From Bacillus sp. B-jedd (GTDB taxonomy: Bacteria; Bacillota; Bacilli; Bacillales; Cytobacillaceae): a stretch of DNA of 64,000 nucleotides. Within the stretch, counting starts at the first letter, position 1. Each line of letters begins with the position of its first letter. Positions 1 through 8,089 of the stretch are shown piece after piece. The translations under genes and the position numbers were made by a program. The notes beneath the pieces were generated by a model. That model did not search any database and was not told the origin of the DNA. It saw nothing but the letters and a program-made list of their open reading frames with translations. The stretch lies in contig NZ_CCXR01000001.1 in the NCBI RefSeq assembly GCF_000821085.1, forward strand, positions 3,741,001 to 3,805,000, in the 5' to 3' direction.

Positions 1-69
1 TTTCAAAATACGGAATCACCACAAAACATTTAGCCACCTATTAGTATTTATTGAGTTTGCTTAAAAGTT

Positions 70-253
70 GGCTCTGTTATCTTTGATTGTTGATTTCCAC
101 TCCGGGGACATGCTTTCCGCGGGGCGGACCGTGGAGCCTCCTCGGCGTCTTAGACGCCTGTGGGGTCTCCACGTGCCGCTACATCCCGCTGGAGTCAGCC
201 CCCTCCGTTCCAATCAACCTCATTGAAAATAAACACTCACCTTTAACAGAGCC
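70..253. repeat. MITE-like GC-rich structured repeat, copy 1
   Basis: The element has 10-bp perfect terminal inverted repeats, GGCTCTGTTA at 70-79 and TAACAGAGCC at 244-253. They are flanked by an 8-bp direct repeat TAAAAGTT at 62-69 and 254-261, which looks like a target-site duplication. The interior is GC-rich and can fold into strong hairpins (GTGGAG around 131 pairs with CTCCAC around 167). It has no coding capacity. Two diverged relatives lie at 35986-36146 and 43137-43438. Similar elements are common between genes in Bacillaceae, as I recall. The mobilising transposase is unknown. Confidence 0.75.
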
Positions 254-261
254 TAAAAGTT

Positions 262-484
262 AAATATTTTACCAAAACCCACAGTATTGTTGCTTATTCA
301 ACGTGTTCAGAATACTTGTTTAAGTATGATAGTATTATCAAACTACTGACATGATTTGTTTAAGTATGTCTTCGTTAACTAATCTCCGGTAAGATAACAA
401 GACTTATGAAACTTTGAATGTAGATAACCTTAATTTATCATGGATGTCACTTGTTAGGAATAATCAGCTATCAACATTTTGATA
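262..484. other. Non-coding AT-rich spacer
   Basis: No gene, RNA or terminator is visible here. The only structure noticed is a 13-bp direct repeat TTGTTTAAGTATG at 316-328 and 356-368, spaced 40 bp apart. The stretch lies beyond the terminator of the dehydrogenase gene. Confidence 0.4.
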
Positions 485-512
485 TAAAAAAAGGAGCCCC
501 ACGGCTCCTTTT
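485..512 (-). terminator. Rho-independent terminator of the SDR pair
   Basis: On the minus strand a stem AGGAGCC / GGGCTCCT with a short loop is followed by a run of T. It lies immediately after the stop codon of the 519-1328 gene, so it ends the minus-strand dehydrogenase transcript. Confidence 0.85.
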
Positions 513-518
513 TGGTTT

Positions 519-1328
519 TTACATATGTCTTTGACGGTTCATAAATTCGTTGAAATCGGCGATGCTTGGATTTGCGATGTAGTGTCCGCCTTCAACTTGG
601 ATGGTTTGGCCTGTGATGAATTTTGATTCATCGGAAGCGAGGAATACGACAGTATGGCCAATATCATCGGCTTCTCCATGGTAAGGAAGCGCATTGTATT
701 TTTCGAAAATCCCTAAAACCGGTGCAGGGATATTGCCTTTTGCGGCTGGGGTTAAAATCAAACCAGGCGCAACCCCGTTGCAGCGGATTTTATTTTTGCC
801 ATATTGCGCGGCAATATAGCGGGTTAAATTGACAACCCCTGCTTTGGATGCCCCATAGGCAGATCGGATGGAATCTCCCGTAAAGCCTGCCATCGAAGCA
901 GTATTGATGATGGAGCCGCCGCCGGCTTCGATCATATGTGGAATCGCGAATCTGCAGCCTAGTAGTACGCTTTTCAGATTGACATTCATGAGGCGGTCCC
1001 ATTCATCCAAGTCGATATTGACAACATCCAAATCTTTATGGATGTTCGTTAAGCCGACATTATTAAAAAGGACGTTAATGGTTCCAAACTCTTTTACAGT
1101 CGCGTCAACAGCAGCTTTAATCGATTCTTCTTTGGAAGCATCGAGGAAAATACCAATCGCTTCGCCGTTTTGGCTTTTGATTGCTTCAGCTGCCCCCTTC
1201 GCACCTTCTTCATTGAAATCGGCAATGACTACTTTTGCCCCTTCTTTTGCCAATAATGTTGCCGCTGACAAGCCAATGCCGGAGGCACCGCCTGTGACCA
1301 GCGCCACTTTTCCTTTAACACGATCCAT
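519..1328 (-). CDS. SDR family NAD(P)-dependent oxidoreductase
   Basis: A 269-residue classical short-chain dehydrogenase/reductase, a cytosolic NAD(P)-dependent alcohol/ketone oxidoreductase whose substrate cannot be read from sequence. The Rossmann motif TGGASGIG is at residues 12-19, the structural NNVG at 89-92, the catalytic Ser near 145, and the YGASK active site with Tyr158 and Lys162. Length is slightly above the usual 250 because of a C-terminal extension. The start follows a GGGAG Shine-Dalgarno. It lies 73 bp downstream of a second SDR gene on the same strand and is followed by a terminator, so the two probably form one transcript read from the TetR-controlled promoter near 2200. 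Confidence 0.9.
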   Translation of the reverse strand: MDRVKGKVALVTGGASGIGLSAATLLAKEGAKVVIADFNEEGAKGAAEAIKSQNGEAIGIFLDASKEESIKAAVDATVKEFGTINVLFNNVGLTNIHKDLDVVNIDLDEWDRLMNVNLKSVLLGCRFAIPHMIEAGGGSIINTASMAGFTGDSIRSAYGASKAGVVNLTRYIAAQYGKNKIRCNGVAPGLILTPAAKGNIPAPVLGIFEKYNALPYHGEADDIGHTVVFLASDESKFITGQTIQVEGGHYIANPSIADFNEFMNRQRHM

Positions 1329-1401
1329 TCTTATCTCTCCCAGCTGTTTGTTCTGAATATTTATAATGTGTGTTTGTGCATTAATTCTATTCTTAATCCG
1401 G

Positions 1402-2142
1402 TTACTTCGCGGTTACGCCGCCATCGACTGGAAGTTCGATTCCTGTGATATGGCTCGCATCGTCAGAAGCAAGGAACAAAATCGCCGCAGCAACTTCTTC
1501 CGCATGTCCAAGGTTCGGCAAGGCAATTTGATTCAGGAAGTGTTCCTTGTATTTTTCCATCGAAGGAGCACTCATTGGTGTGATAATATATCCCGGGTGA
1601 ACTGAGTTAACGCGGATATTCTTCTTCCCGAAATCAACCGCTGCCGCCTTCGTAATCGAACGGACCGCACCCTTTGAAGCAGTATAGGCGCCAGCTCCGG
1701 ACATGCCGATCAATGCTGCAATCGAAGAGATATTTACGATTGACCCGCCGTTTTTCTCCATGAGCGGAGCACCCAACTGCATGCCGAGCATAGTGCCATT
1801 AATATTTATAGAAAATGTACGCGACCAATCCGCTTCCGTCTGTTCCATGAATGGTTTTGGCAGCGGGATTCCCGCGTTGTTTATAAGAATATCAAGCTTT
1901 CCGTACTGTTCGATGGTTTCTTCATAAACCGCTTCCCAATCTTCCTTGGAAGCGACATTGTGTTTTACAGCAATGGCTTCTCCGCCAGCTTCCTTAATCG
2001 CTGAAACTACTTTTCCGACAGCTTCGAGGTTAATGTCGGTAGCGATAACTTTAGCGCCTTCTTTTGCAAAAAGAAGCGCACTTGCTTCGCCCATGCCGCT
2101 TCCAGCTCCTGTTATAACTGCAACTTTATTTTGTAATCTCAT
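1402..2142 (-). CDS. SDR family oxidoreductase (FabG-like)
   Basis: A 246-residue short-chain dehydrogenase/reductase. TGAGSGMG (residues 11-18) binds the cofactor, NNAG (88-91) is the structural motif, and Ser139/140, Tyr153 and Lys157 (YTASK) form the active site. The ATG at 2142 was chosen over an upstream in-frame GTG at 2151 because GGGGTGG sits at the right distance only from the ATG. The gene is divergent from a TetR regulator, and a 19-bp palindrome lies between this start and its promoter. I infer that the regulator represses this gene and the SDR gene behind it. Substrate unknown; alcohol or hydroxy-acid oxidation are possibilities. Confidence 0.9.
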   Translation of the reverse strand: MRLQNKVAVITGAGSGMGEASALLFAKEGAKVIATDINLEAVGKVVSAIKEAGGEAIAVKHNVASKEDWEAVYEETIEQYGKLDILINNAGIPLPKPFMEQTEADWSRTFSININGTMLGMQLGAPLMEKNGGSIVNISSIAALIGMSGAGAYTASKGAVRSITKAAAVDFGKKNIRVNSVHPGYIITPMSAPSMEKYKEHFLNQIALPNLGHAEEVAAAILFLASDDASHITGIELPVDGGVTAK

Positions 2143-2167
2143 TTGTTCCACCCCATGCTCGTATATT

Positions 2168-2186
2168 ATGATAGTCTAACTATCAT
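2168..2186. promoter_or_regulatory. Palindromic operator, probably for the adjacent TetR regulator
   Basis: ATGATAGTCTAACTATCAT is a perfect inverted repeat with 8-bp arms and a 3-bp centre. It lies 26 bp upstream of the dehydrogenase start and just downstream of its putative -10, where a bound repressor would block initiation. The TetR gene is divergent, the usual arrangement for an autoregulated TetR pair. Confidence 0.7.
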
Positions 2187-2194
2187 TATTTTTT

Positions 2195-2223
2195 ATTTTA
2201 CTCCTCATTTTCCAACATTGCAA
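2195..2223 (-). promoter_or_regulatory. SigA-type promoter for the SDR genes
   Basis: On the minus strand -35 TTGCAA (2218-2223) and -10 TAAAAT (2195-2200) are separated by exactly 17 bp. The predicted start point falls at the edge of the palindrome at 2168-2186. The TetR gene in the other direction has a good -10 TATAAT at 2236-2241 but no convincing -35. Confidence 0.6.
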
Positions 2224-2264
2224 ACTTAGAAAAGGTATAATACTTATGTAAAGGGGGGAATAAA

Positions 2265-2906
2265 GTGGCAAAAGGGATACGAGAAAAAAATAAAAATCTC
2301 CGCTACCAATCCATTGTTTCAACAGCGGAACGGCTTTTCCTGGATCAAGGGCTCGACAGCGTCCAAATGCAGGATATCGCTGATGCTGCCGGAATAGGCA
2401 TCGCTACACTTTTTCGCTACTTCCCTAAGAAAGACAAGCTGATTGTGGCGGTCGCCATCCAAAACCTTGAGCGTACCATGGAAGGAATTGAAAAAATAAC
2501 CGGACAGACCAAAAGCGCATACAATCGTATCGAGGATTTGCTTGGTTTTTTGCTGAGAAGCCAGCATAGTGACAAGAATGAATCCTATAAATTCAGGGAG
2601 GCTTTCGAAAGCTACGCGTCTTTTACGAACGAACCGCTTCCCGGCATCGAGGACTACATTGACATGCAAAAGCAAGTAACGGAGCTTCTCCTTCCGCTCA
2701 TAGAAGACGGGAAATCAGACGGCTCCATCCGCACAGATATTCCGGTTGATAAGGTTCTGATGACGATCATCAACGCCTATGGCATATTCGGCAATAATGT
2801 CATATTCAAGCAGCCGATTACTTACACGGTCAAAGGGCTTGAACCCAAAATCCAGCAGGAACTGCTGAAAGAAATGCTATTAAGTTATATCCGTCCCTTA
2901 AACTGA
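2265..2906 (+). CDS. TetR/AcrR family transcriptional regulator
   Basis: A 213-residue repressor with an N-terminal TetR helix-turn-helix at about residues 15-65 (RLFLDQGLDSVQMQDIADAA, then the typical TLFRYFPKKDKLI recognition region) and a variable ligand-binding C-terminal half. GTG start preceded by AAGGGGGGAA. Divergent from two dehydrogenase genes, with a palindrome in the shared control region, so it likely represses them and itself and is released by an unknown small molecule. A terminator directly follows the stop, separating it from the FUSC gene. Confidence 0.9.
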   Translation: MAKGIREKNKNLRYQSIVSTAERLFLDQGLDSVQMQDIADAAGIGIATLFRYFPKKDKLIVAVAIQNLERTMEGIEKITGQTKSAYNRIEDLLGFLLRSQHSDKNESYKFREAFESYASFTNEPLPGIEDYIDMQKQVTELLLPLIEDGKSDGSIRTDIPVDKVLMTIINAYGIFGNNVIFKQPITYTVKGLEPKIQQELLKEMLLSYIRPLN

Positions 2907-2907
2907 G

Positions 2908-2939
2908 TCCGCTCCCTAAAAGGGAAGCGGGCTTTTTTC
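2908..2939 (+). terminator. Rho-independent terminator after the TetR gene
   Basis: The stem CCGCTCCCT / AGGGAAGCGG closes a short A-rich loop and is followed by TTTTTT, immediately after the TetR stop codon. Confidence 0.85.
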
Positions 2940-3022
2940 TGACGGCCTCCCTTTTCCTTTCGTATAAAACCTTCCTGGCAAAAGAACCATAAAAGAAAGG
3001 TTAGATGGAGGGAAGGGGCAAT

Positions 3023-4027
3023 ATGAGCAAAAGAAAAAAAGACTTTGTCAACAAAACACTCCTCGTCTGGAAAATGGCGATTGCTTCAGCGATTGCTTGG
3101 GAACTCGCAAAATTGGCCGGTTCCAGCCACCCGTACCTTGCCCCTTTATCGGTCATTTTATGTTTGCAAACCACTATCGACCGGTCGATTCGCTTCTCGC
3201 TTCACCGCATTGGCGGAACGATTGTAGGCGTTATTCTGATTACATGGCTTGTCTCCTATTTTCCCCTTAATGGATGGGCTCTCGGCTTGCTTCTTTTAGC
3301 CGGTTGTTATGCGGCGAAATGGCTGAAGATGGACGAAACCGCGATTCACCAAGTCGCTTTGACGATTCTGCTTCTCTTCACTTTTGAGAGAAAATCGGGC
3401 GACTATGGGTTTGACCGGATTGTCGATACCGCCATCGGCGCCGCTGTTGCCATTGTCCTGCAGCTTATCCTTTTCCCGCCTAATTTTACAAAGGAAGCGG
3501 CCAATTCCTTTCAAAAATCCGCCCGGCAGCTATCCGGACTTTTAAGCGAAATGGCGAACTGGATTCAGTCAGACTGGGGCAGAAGCCAAAAATATGAACT
3601 GGAGGAGCGGCTGAAGAACTCGCTGAAAGACCTCCATACAGCAAAAGAAACGCTACAGATCGCGACCAACAGTCTGAAGTTCAATCCACTCGCAAAGAAA
3701 CATAAAGCCACCCTGAAAAAATACAGGGGCCAGCTACGCCTTCTCGAAAATGGGTACGAATATTGTTCATCTGTTCTAAAGACTTTGCGGGTCTGGCAGA
3801 AGTCGGGGCGTATGTCCACACAAGACCGGAGGGATTTGGAAAACGATTTATTCATGCTCGGGGGCTTTTTTGCAAAAGCGGGCAAGTCGGGAGCTGCCAA
3901 TCCATTACACATTGCTGAATATGAGCTGCTGTATTCGAAAAAGACTAACAAGCCAGTGCCTGGGGCCGATGTTTATAAAAGTTCGATCGATCTTGAAACC
4001 TATAAACTGCTGAAGAGCCTTCGGTAG
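3023..4027 (+). CDS. FUSC/aromatic acid exporter family membrane protein
   Basis: A 334-residue inner-membrane protein. The N-terminal half has about six hydrophobic segments in the style of the fusaric-acid-resistance/aromatic acid exporter family (a KMAIASAIAWELAKLAG segment followed by a proline-rich SHPYLAPLSVIL turn). The C-terminal half, from about residue 155, is a charged, largely helical cytosolic domain. The ATG at 3023 has AGGGAAGGGG at proper spacing, whereas the in-frame ATG at 3005 has none. Family members are thought to export organic acids or lipids; the substrate here is not known. It is flanked by the TetR terminator and a 109-bp gap, so it is probably transcribed alone. Confidence 0.8.
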   Translation: MSKRKKDFVNKTLLVWKMAIASAIAWELAKLAGSSHPYLAPLSVILCLQTTIDRSIRFSLHRIGGTIVGVILITWLVSYFPLNGWALGLLLLAGCYAAKWLKMDETAIHQVALTILLLFTFERKSGDYGFDRIVDTAIGAAVAIVLQLILFPPNFTKEAANSFQKSARQLSGLLSEMANWIQSDWGRSQKYELEERLKNSLKDLHTAKETLQIATNSLKFNPLAKKHKATLKKYRGQLRLLENGYEYCSSVLKTLRVWQKSGRMSTQDRRDLENDLFMLGGFFAKAGKSGAANPLHIAEYELLYSKKTNKPVPGADVYKSSIDLETYKLLKSLR

Positions 4028-4136
4028 CCGCTGTTTGTACCAAACATGATTCTCCCTGTATTTAAAGTGGGATAAATTTTTGTTCCCGGGAATATCCATA
4101 TAGAGATGTACAATGGCATACAAGCGGGAGAAACAA

Positions 4137-5126
4137 ATGGATACTTTCATTAAGCTGATTGAGATTGCAGCCCGTCACTTCCCCCGGCCGATGGCATTGG
4201 CAACGATCGTTGACGTTGTAGGCTCTGCCTACCGAAAAGAAGGTGCTATGATGCTTCTCCTTGAAGACAGCTCCAGATACGGATTGCTGTCAGCAGGCTG
4301 CCTTGAGGAGGATGTAGCAGAACGGGCAAAAGAGGTCCGGGCTTCCGGCGTGGCGCAGATCGTCCACTATGACACCTCAGATGAAGATGACTTATCCTGG
4401 GGCCGTGGTGCAGGTTGCAACGGAAAAATCTCCATCCTGATTGAGCCTGTCAATGAAGTTTTGTTCTCACGGCTCATTGAAGCAAAAAGACGGCTTGATG
4501 AGCGAAAGCCGATTACAAGGCTCATCAATTTCAGCCCTCACTTCGACGTGGAAGATGACTTCTTTATAGAAGAAAACGGGGAAGTACCCGGAACCAAATC
4601 TCGGCTGCTAACCGGCTTGCATGTTGACAAACAGACTAACTGTCCATTTTTTATACACCACCTCCTTCCCCAGCCGCATTTAATTATCTTCGGGGCCGGC
4701 AAGGATGCAAGACCTGTAGTTTCATTGGCGGCCCAAACAGGATTTAAGGTGACAGTCGCGGATGGGCGGCCCGGGTTATGTACGGAGGAACACTTTCCTG
4801 ATGCAGTGAAACTTATCCCAGAATCTCAGGATAGCACTTTGAGCGGAATCTCTTTTGCAAAAGAGGATTTCATCCTCATCATGACGCACGAGTTCGAAAC
4901 GGACCAGGCCATTCTGATTGAACTTTTGACAAAGGGCCCCTTCGCTTATCTTGGTGTTCTTGGACCGTCTGACAGGACATCGCGCTTGCTTAATGGCCGG
5001 AGGAAACCGGAATGGCTTCATTCCCCAGCCGGGCTTTCATTAGGCGCCAAGGGACCCGTGGAAATCGCCGTCAGCATCGTTGCCCAGCTAATCAGCATCC
5101 TTCGAGGCAAGGAGGCGAGCGAATGA
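4137..5126 (+). CDS. pucA: XdhC-type molybdenum cofactor insertion protein (PucA-like)
   Basis: A 329-residue XdhC/CoxI family protein, a chaperone that binds and sulfurates molybdenum cofactor and inserts it into xanthine-dehydrogenase-type enzymes. An N-terminal XdhC domain (LLSAGCLEEDVAERA) is followed by a Rossmann-like C-terminal domain starting near residue 185 (LIIFGAGKDARPV). The ATG at 4137 is preferred over 4113 because CGGGAG precedes it. It is the first gene of a tight operon, and its stop overlaps the next start (ATGA). Length matches B. subtilis PucA (about 330 residues). The symbol rests on family and operon content, not on proof of the substrate. Confidence 0.85.
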   Translation: MDTFIKLIEIAARHFPRPMALATIVDVVGSAYRKEGAMMLLLEDSSRYGLLSAGCLEEDVAERAKEVRASGVAQIVHYDTSDEDDLSWGRGAGCNGKISILIEPVNEVLFSRLIEAKRRLDERKPITRLINFSPHFDVEDDFFIEENGEVPGTKSRLLTGLHVDKQTNCPFFIHHLLPQPHLIIFGAGKDARPVVSLAAQTGFKVTVADGRPGLCTEEHFPDAVKLIPESQDSTLSGISFAKEDFILIMTHEFETDQAILIELLTKGPFAYLGVLGPSDRTSRLLNGRRKPEWLHSPAGLSLGAKGPVEIAVSIVAQLISILRGKEASE

Positions 5127-5740
5127 GGTTCACTGGGATTTATCTTGCCGCGGGAAAAAGCAGGCGCATGGGGACTGACAAGCGGAAGCTGCCTATTGGC
5201 GGAAAACCGCTTGGGAGCATCGGACTCGAACATGCCCTCCAATCCAGATTGGATCATATATTCGTTGTGACAGGAAAGGGAGATCAGCTGGATTGGCTAA
5301 GGACTTCCTTTTTTTTGTATCCAGAAAGGGGAAAATGGTCTCAGGTTGATTGTGCTGATTCCGCTAAAGGGTTAGGCTTTTCACTTCAGAAAGGAGTGAA
5401 AAAAGCCGCGGAGGCGGGTGCGGAGGCAGTGATGGTCCTCCTGGCCGACCAGCCTTTCGTTCACAGTGAAGACATTGATAGTTTAATAGATTGCTATCAG
5501 GGCATGCAGGATTTATTTGTCGGAGCTAAGGGAGCTGATGGAATTGCCCGCCCACCAATCCTGTTCTCGAGCGAAGCTTATAGATTTTTTGAAAATCCAA
5601 GTGGTGACGAAGGGCTGCGATCGTTATTACGTGGTGAATTTGCCCCTAAAGGAAGAGCAGTAGAATTCCAACATCCCCTATTCTTTTATGATGTAGACAC
5701 GAAGGAAGATTATCAGGTTTTGCTGGAAAAATTCCGCTAG
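5123..5740 (+). CDS. pucB: MobA-like NTP transferase for molybdenum cofactor (PucB-like)
   Basis: A 205-residue nucleotidyltransferase of the MobA/MocA type. The N-terminal LAAGKSRRMG loop (residues 8-17) is the NTP-binding signature, followed by a conserved Lys-rich TDKRKLP. It likely adds CMP or GMP to molybdopterin for the hydroxylase encoded downstream. The ATG at 5123 overlaps the stop of the XdhC gene by ATGA, indicating translational coupling, and fits the 205-residue length of B. subtilis PucB. An upstream in-frame ATG would run through the XdhC gene and is rejected. Confidence 0.87.
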   Translation: MRFTGIYLAAGKSRRMGTDKRKLPIGGKPLGSIGLEHALQSRLDHIFVVTGKGDQLDWLRTSFFLYPERGKWSQVDCADSAKGLGFSLQKGVKKAAEAGAEAVMVLLADQPFVHSEDIDSLIDCYQGMQDLFVGAKGADGIARPPILFSSEAYRFFENPSGDEGLRSLLRGEFAPKGRAVEFQHPLFFYDVDTKEDYQVLLEKFR

Positions 5741-5758
5741 TTAGAGGTGGTGGTTTCA

Positions 5759-8089
5759 TTGGAAGTGATCGGCAAGAGCGTCATACGCAAGGAAGCATGG
5801 GATAAAGTCACCGGGAAGGCCAGGTATACGAATGATATTCATGAGACAGGCACTCTCCATGCCCGCATGGCCATCAGCCCTTATGCGCATGCCAATATCA
5901 TCAGCATGGATTTTACGGAAGCATGGAAGGTGCCTGGCGTGAAGGCGATTTTAGGGAATGAACCTTTTCCGCTCGTCGGCGAGGAAATCAAGGACCGCTC
6001 GCCGATTGCTTATAAAAGGGTCCGGTACCATGGCGAGCCGGTCGCTGTCGTCGTGGCCGAAACGCCCGTCCAAGCACAACACGCGGCGGACCTTATCAAA
6101 ACCGTCTATGAGCCCCTTCCCGTTGTCAACTCACCGAGCGACGCTTTTCAAAAGGATGCCCTTCTTGTCCATGAACAACTCGGTGAGTACCAAAAGCTTG
6201 AGGGTGTCTATCCAATCCCTGGAACAAATGTGGCCAACCTCGACAAAATCAGAAAAGGCGATATCCAAAAAGGGTTTGGCGAAAGCGAGGTGGTAGTCGA
6301 CTTCAAGATTTCCTTCAGGCCATCCGACCATGTCGCCATGGAAACGAGGGCGTCGATGGCTGAAATTCTTCCAGACGGGTATGTCCGCATCACCACTTCC
6401 TCCCAGGCCCCTTTTGCCATCAAAAAGCTGTTTAAATGGTATTTCGAAATCGATCCAGGCAGGGTGATTGTTTATACTCCACTTGTCGGCGGTGCTTATG
6501 GAGGGAAGGCGGCCGTCCAGCTTGAGGTCATTGCCTACCTTGCATCGAAAGCTGTCGGTGGCAGGCCCGTCAAACTTGTCAATTCGCGCGAGGAGGATAT
6601 GATCACCTCCCCGTGCCATATCGGCCTTGATGCTACCGTAAAACTTGGCGCTACGAGCGACGGAATGCTGAAGGCAGCGGAAATCCAGTATCTCTGGGAT
6701 GGCGGCGCCTATTCCGATAAATCCGTTGACATCAGCCGAGCCGGTGCCGTTGACTGTACCGGTCCTTATGATATTGAACATATTTACTGCGATTCCTATT
6801 GCATGTACACGAACCATCCGTATGCGAGCGCCTTCCGGGGCTACAGCCATTCGGAGGTCCATTTCGCGTTTGAGCGGACAATGGATGTACTCGCCGAGAA
6901 GCTGGCGATGGATCCCCTTGAGCTTCGGCGCAAAAATTCCATCCTGCCCGGTGATATGACCCCAACACAAGTGCTGCTGAACAGGAGCACCGTTGGCAAC
7001 CTCCCCCGCTGCATCGACAGGCTGAAGGAACTGATGAACTGGGACGGGGAGCCGAAAGTACAGCGGGACGGCCAACTGATCAGGGCAAAAGGGGCTTGCT
7101 GCATCTGGAAGACTTCCACCTTTGATACGAATGCCACATCCGGCGCGATCCTTACCTTTAACTCCGATGGCAGCATCAATCTTATGTCGGGAGTCGTTGA
7201 GCTTGGCACAGGTACGAAAACAGTCCTGGCGCAAATTTTGGCCGAGCGGCTGAAAATGGATGTTAACAAAATCCATGTCAAAATGACGATTGATACCCAG
7301 ACAACCCCCGAGCATTGGAAAACAGTCGGCAGCCGGGGTACGTTAATGGGCGGAAGGGCCGTATTGGCGGCAGCCGAGGATGCGATCCGCCAGCTGAAGT
7401 CCATTGGCTCCTGCGTTCTTAAAGTCAATCCGGATGATCTGGAGGTTGCACATGAAAAAGTATTTTTCATTGATGACCCAACCATTAGTATCGATGTAAA
7501 GGATCTTGCCTATGGATATACGTTCCCGAATGGCGAAACCATCGGCGGTCAAATCATTGCAAGCGGGCATTACACACAAAACTGGATCACCAAGCTCGAC
7601 CCTAAAACGGGGAAAGGAAGGCCGGGGCCGGAATGGACGGTCGGCGCCGAAGGCATCGAGCTCGAACTCGATACGAGGGACTTTACGTACCGGATTTTGA
7701 AAGCCTATGCGGTCATTGATATTGGGAAGGTATTGAACGAAAAAGCCCTCCTCGGGCAAGTGATGGGGGCAATGAGTATGGGAATTGCTTTTGCCGGAAG
7801 GGAATCATTTATCTTCGATTCGAACGGGAGGGTGCTGAATCCACAGCTCAGAACCTATAGGCCGCTTCATTTCGGAGAACAGCCCGAGTATGTCATTGAT
7901 TTCGTGGAAACCCCCCACCTGGCCGGCCCGTATGGCTCAAGGGGAGCGGGCGAGCACGGTCTGATTGGGATGCCGGCCGCACTCGGGAACTGCCTGTCCA
8001 CGGCCATTGGCGCCCAATTGAAGCACCTCCCTTTGCTTCCTGAATTATTATGGCGGGCTTCAGGAGGAACAAGCGATGCTTCCGTTTAA
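5759..8089 (+). CDS. pucD: Molybdopterin-binding large subunit of a xanthine dehydrogenase-type hydroxylase (PucD-like)
   Basis: About 776 residues, the catalytic subunit carrying molybdenum cofactor. The N-terminal aldehyde oxidase a/b-hammerhead domain covers roughly residues 15-125 and the molybdopterin-binding domains the rest. Visible motifs are GGAYGGK, the substrate-loop segment ASAFRGYSHSE and the C-terminal GSRGAGEHG, whose Glu is the expected active-site base. The FRGYSHSE loop is not the textbook xanthine-dehydrogenase FRGFG, so purine specificity is likely from operon content but not certain. Start: the SD-like AGAGGTGG (5743-5750) is best placed for the TTG at 5759; GTG codons at 5747 and 5750 are alternatives. 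The gene overlaps the FAD subunit gene by 14 bp. Confidence 0.88.
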   Translation: MEVIGKSVIRKEAWDKVTGKARYTNDIHETGTLHARMAISPYAHANIISMDFTEAWKVPGVKAILGNEPFPLVGEEIKDRSPIAYKRVRYHGEPVAVVVAETPVQAQHAADLIKTVYEPLPVVNSPSDAFQKDALLVHEQLGEYQKLEGVYPIPGTNVANLDKIRKGDIQKGFGESEVVVDFKISFRPSDHVAMETRASMAEILPDGYVRITTSSQAPFAIKKLFKWYFEIDPGRVIVYTPLVGGAYGGKAAVQLEVIAYLASKAVGGRPVKLVNSREEDMITSPCHIGLDATVKLGATSDGMLKAAEIQYLWDGGAYSDKSVDISRAGAVDCTGPYDIEHIYCDSYCMYTNHPYASAFRGYSHSEVHFAFERTMDVLAEKLAMDPLELRRKNSILPGDMTPTQVLLNRSTVGNLPRCIDRLKELMNWDGEPKVQRDGQLIRAKGACCIWKTSTFDTNATSGAILTFNSDGSINLMSGVVELGTGTKTVLAQILAERLKMDVNKIHVKMTIDTQTTPEHWKTVGSRGTLMGGRAVLAAAEDAIRQLKSIGSCVLKVNPDDLEVAHEKVFFIDDPTISIDVKDLAYGYTFPNGETIGGQIIASGHYTQNWITKLDPKTGKGRPGPEWTVGAEGIELELDTRDFTYRILKAYAVIDIGKVLNEKALLGQVMGAMSMGIAFAGRESFIFDSNGRVLNPQLRTYRPLHFGEQPEYVIDFVETPHLAGPYGSRGAGEHGLIGMPAALGNCLSTAIGAQLKHLPLLPELLWRASGGTSDASV

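Noticed and set aside
2236..2241. Full SigA promoter for the TetR gene
   Set aside because: TATAAT is present, but TTGCAA at 2218 is only 12 bp away and no other -35 fits; only the -10 can be supported.
3296..3951. Minus-strand frames inside the FUSC gene
   Set aside because: Antisense shadows; codon pattern and motifs support only the plus-strand gene.
6131..7315. 394-codon minus-strand frame inside the large hydroxylase subunit gene
   Set aside because: A shadow of the real gene in a GC-richer coding stretch; it has no motif and the opposite frame carries clear family motifs.
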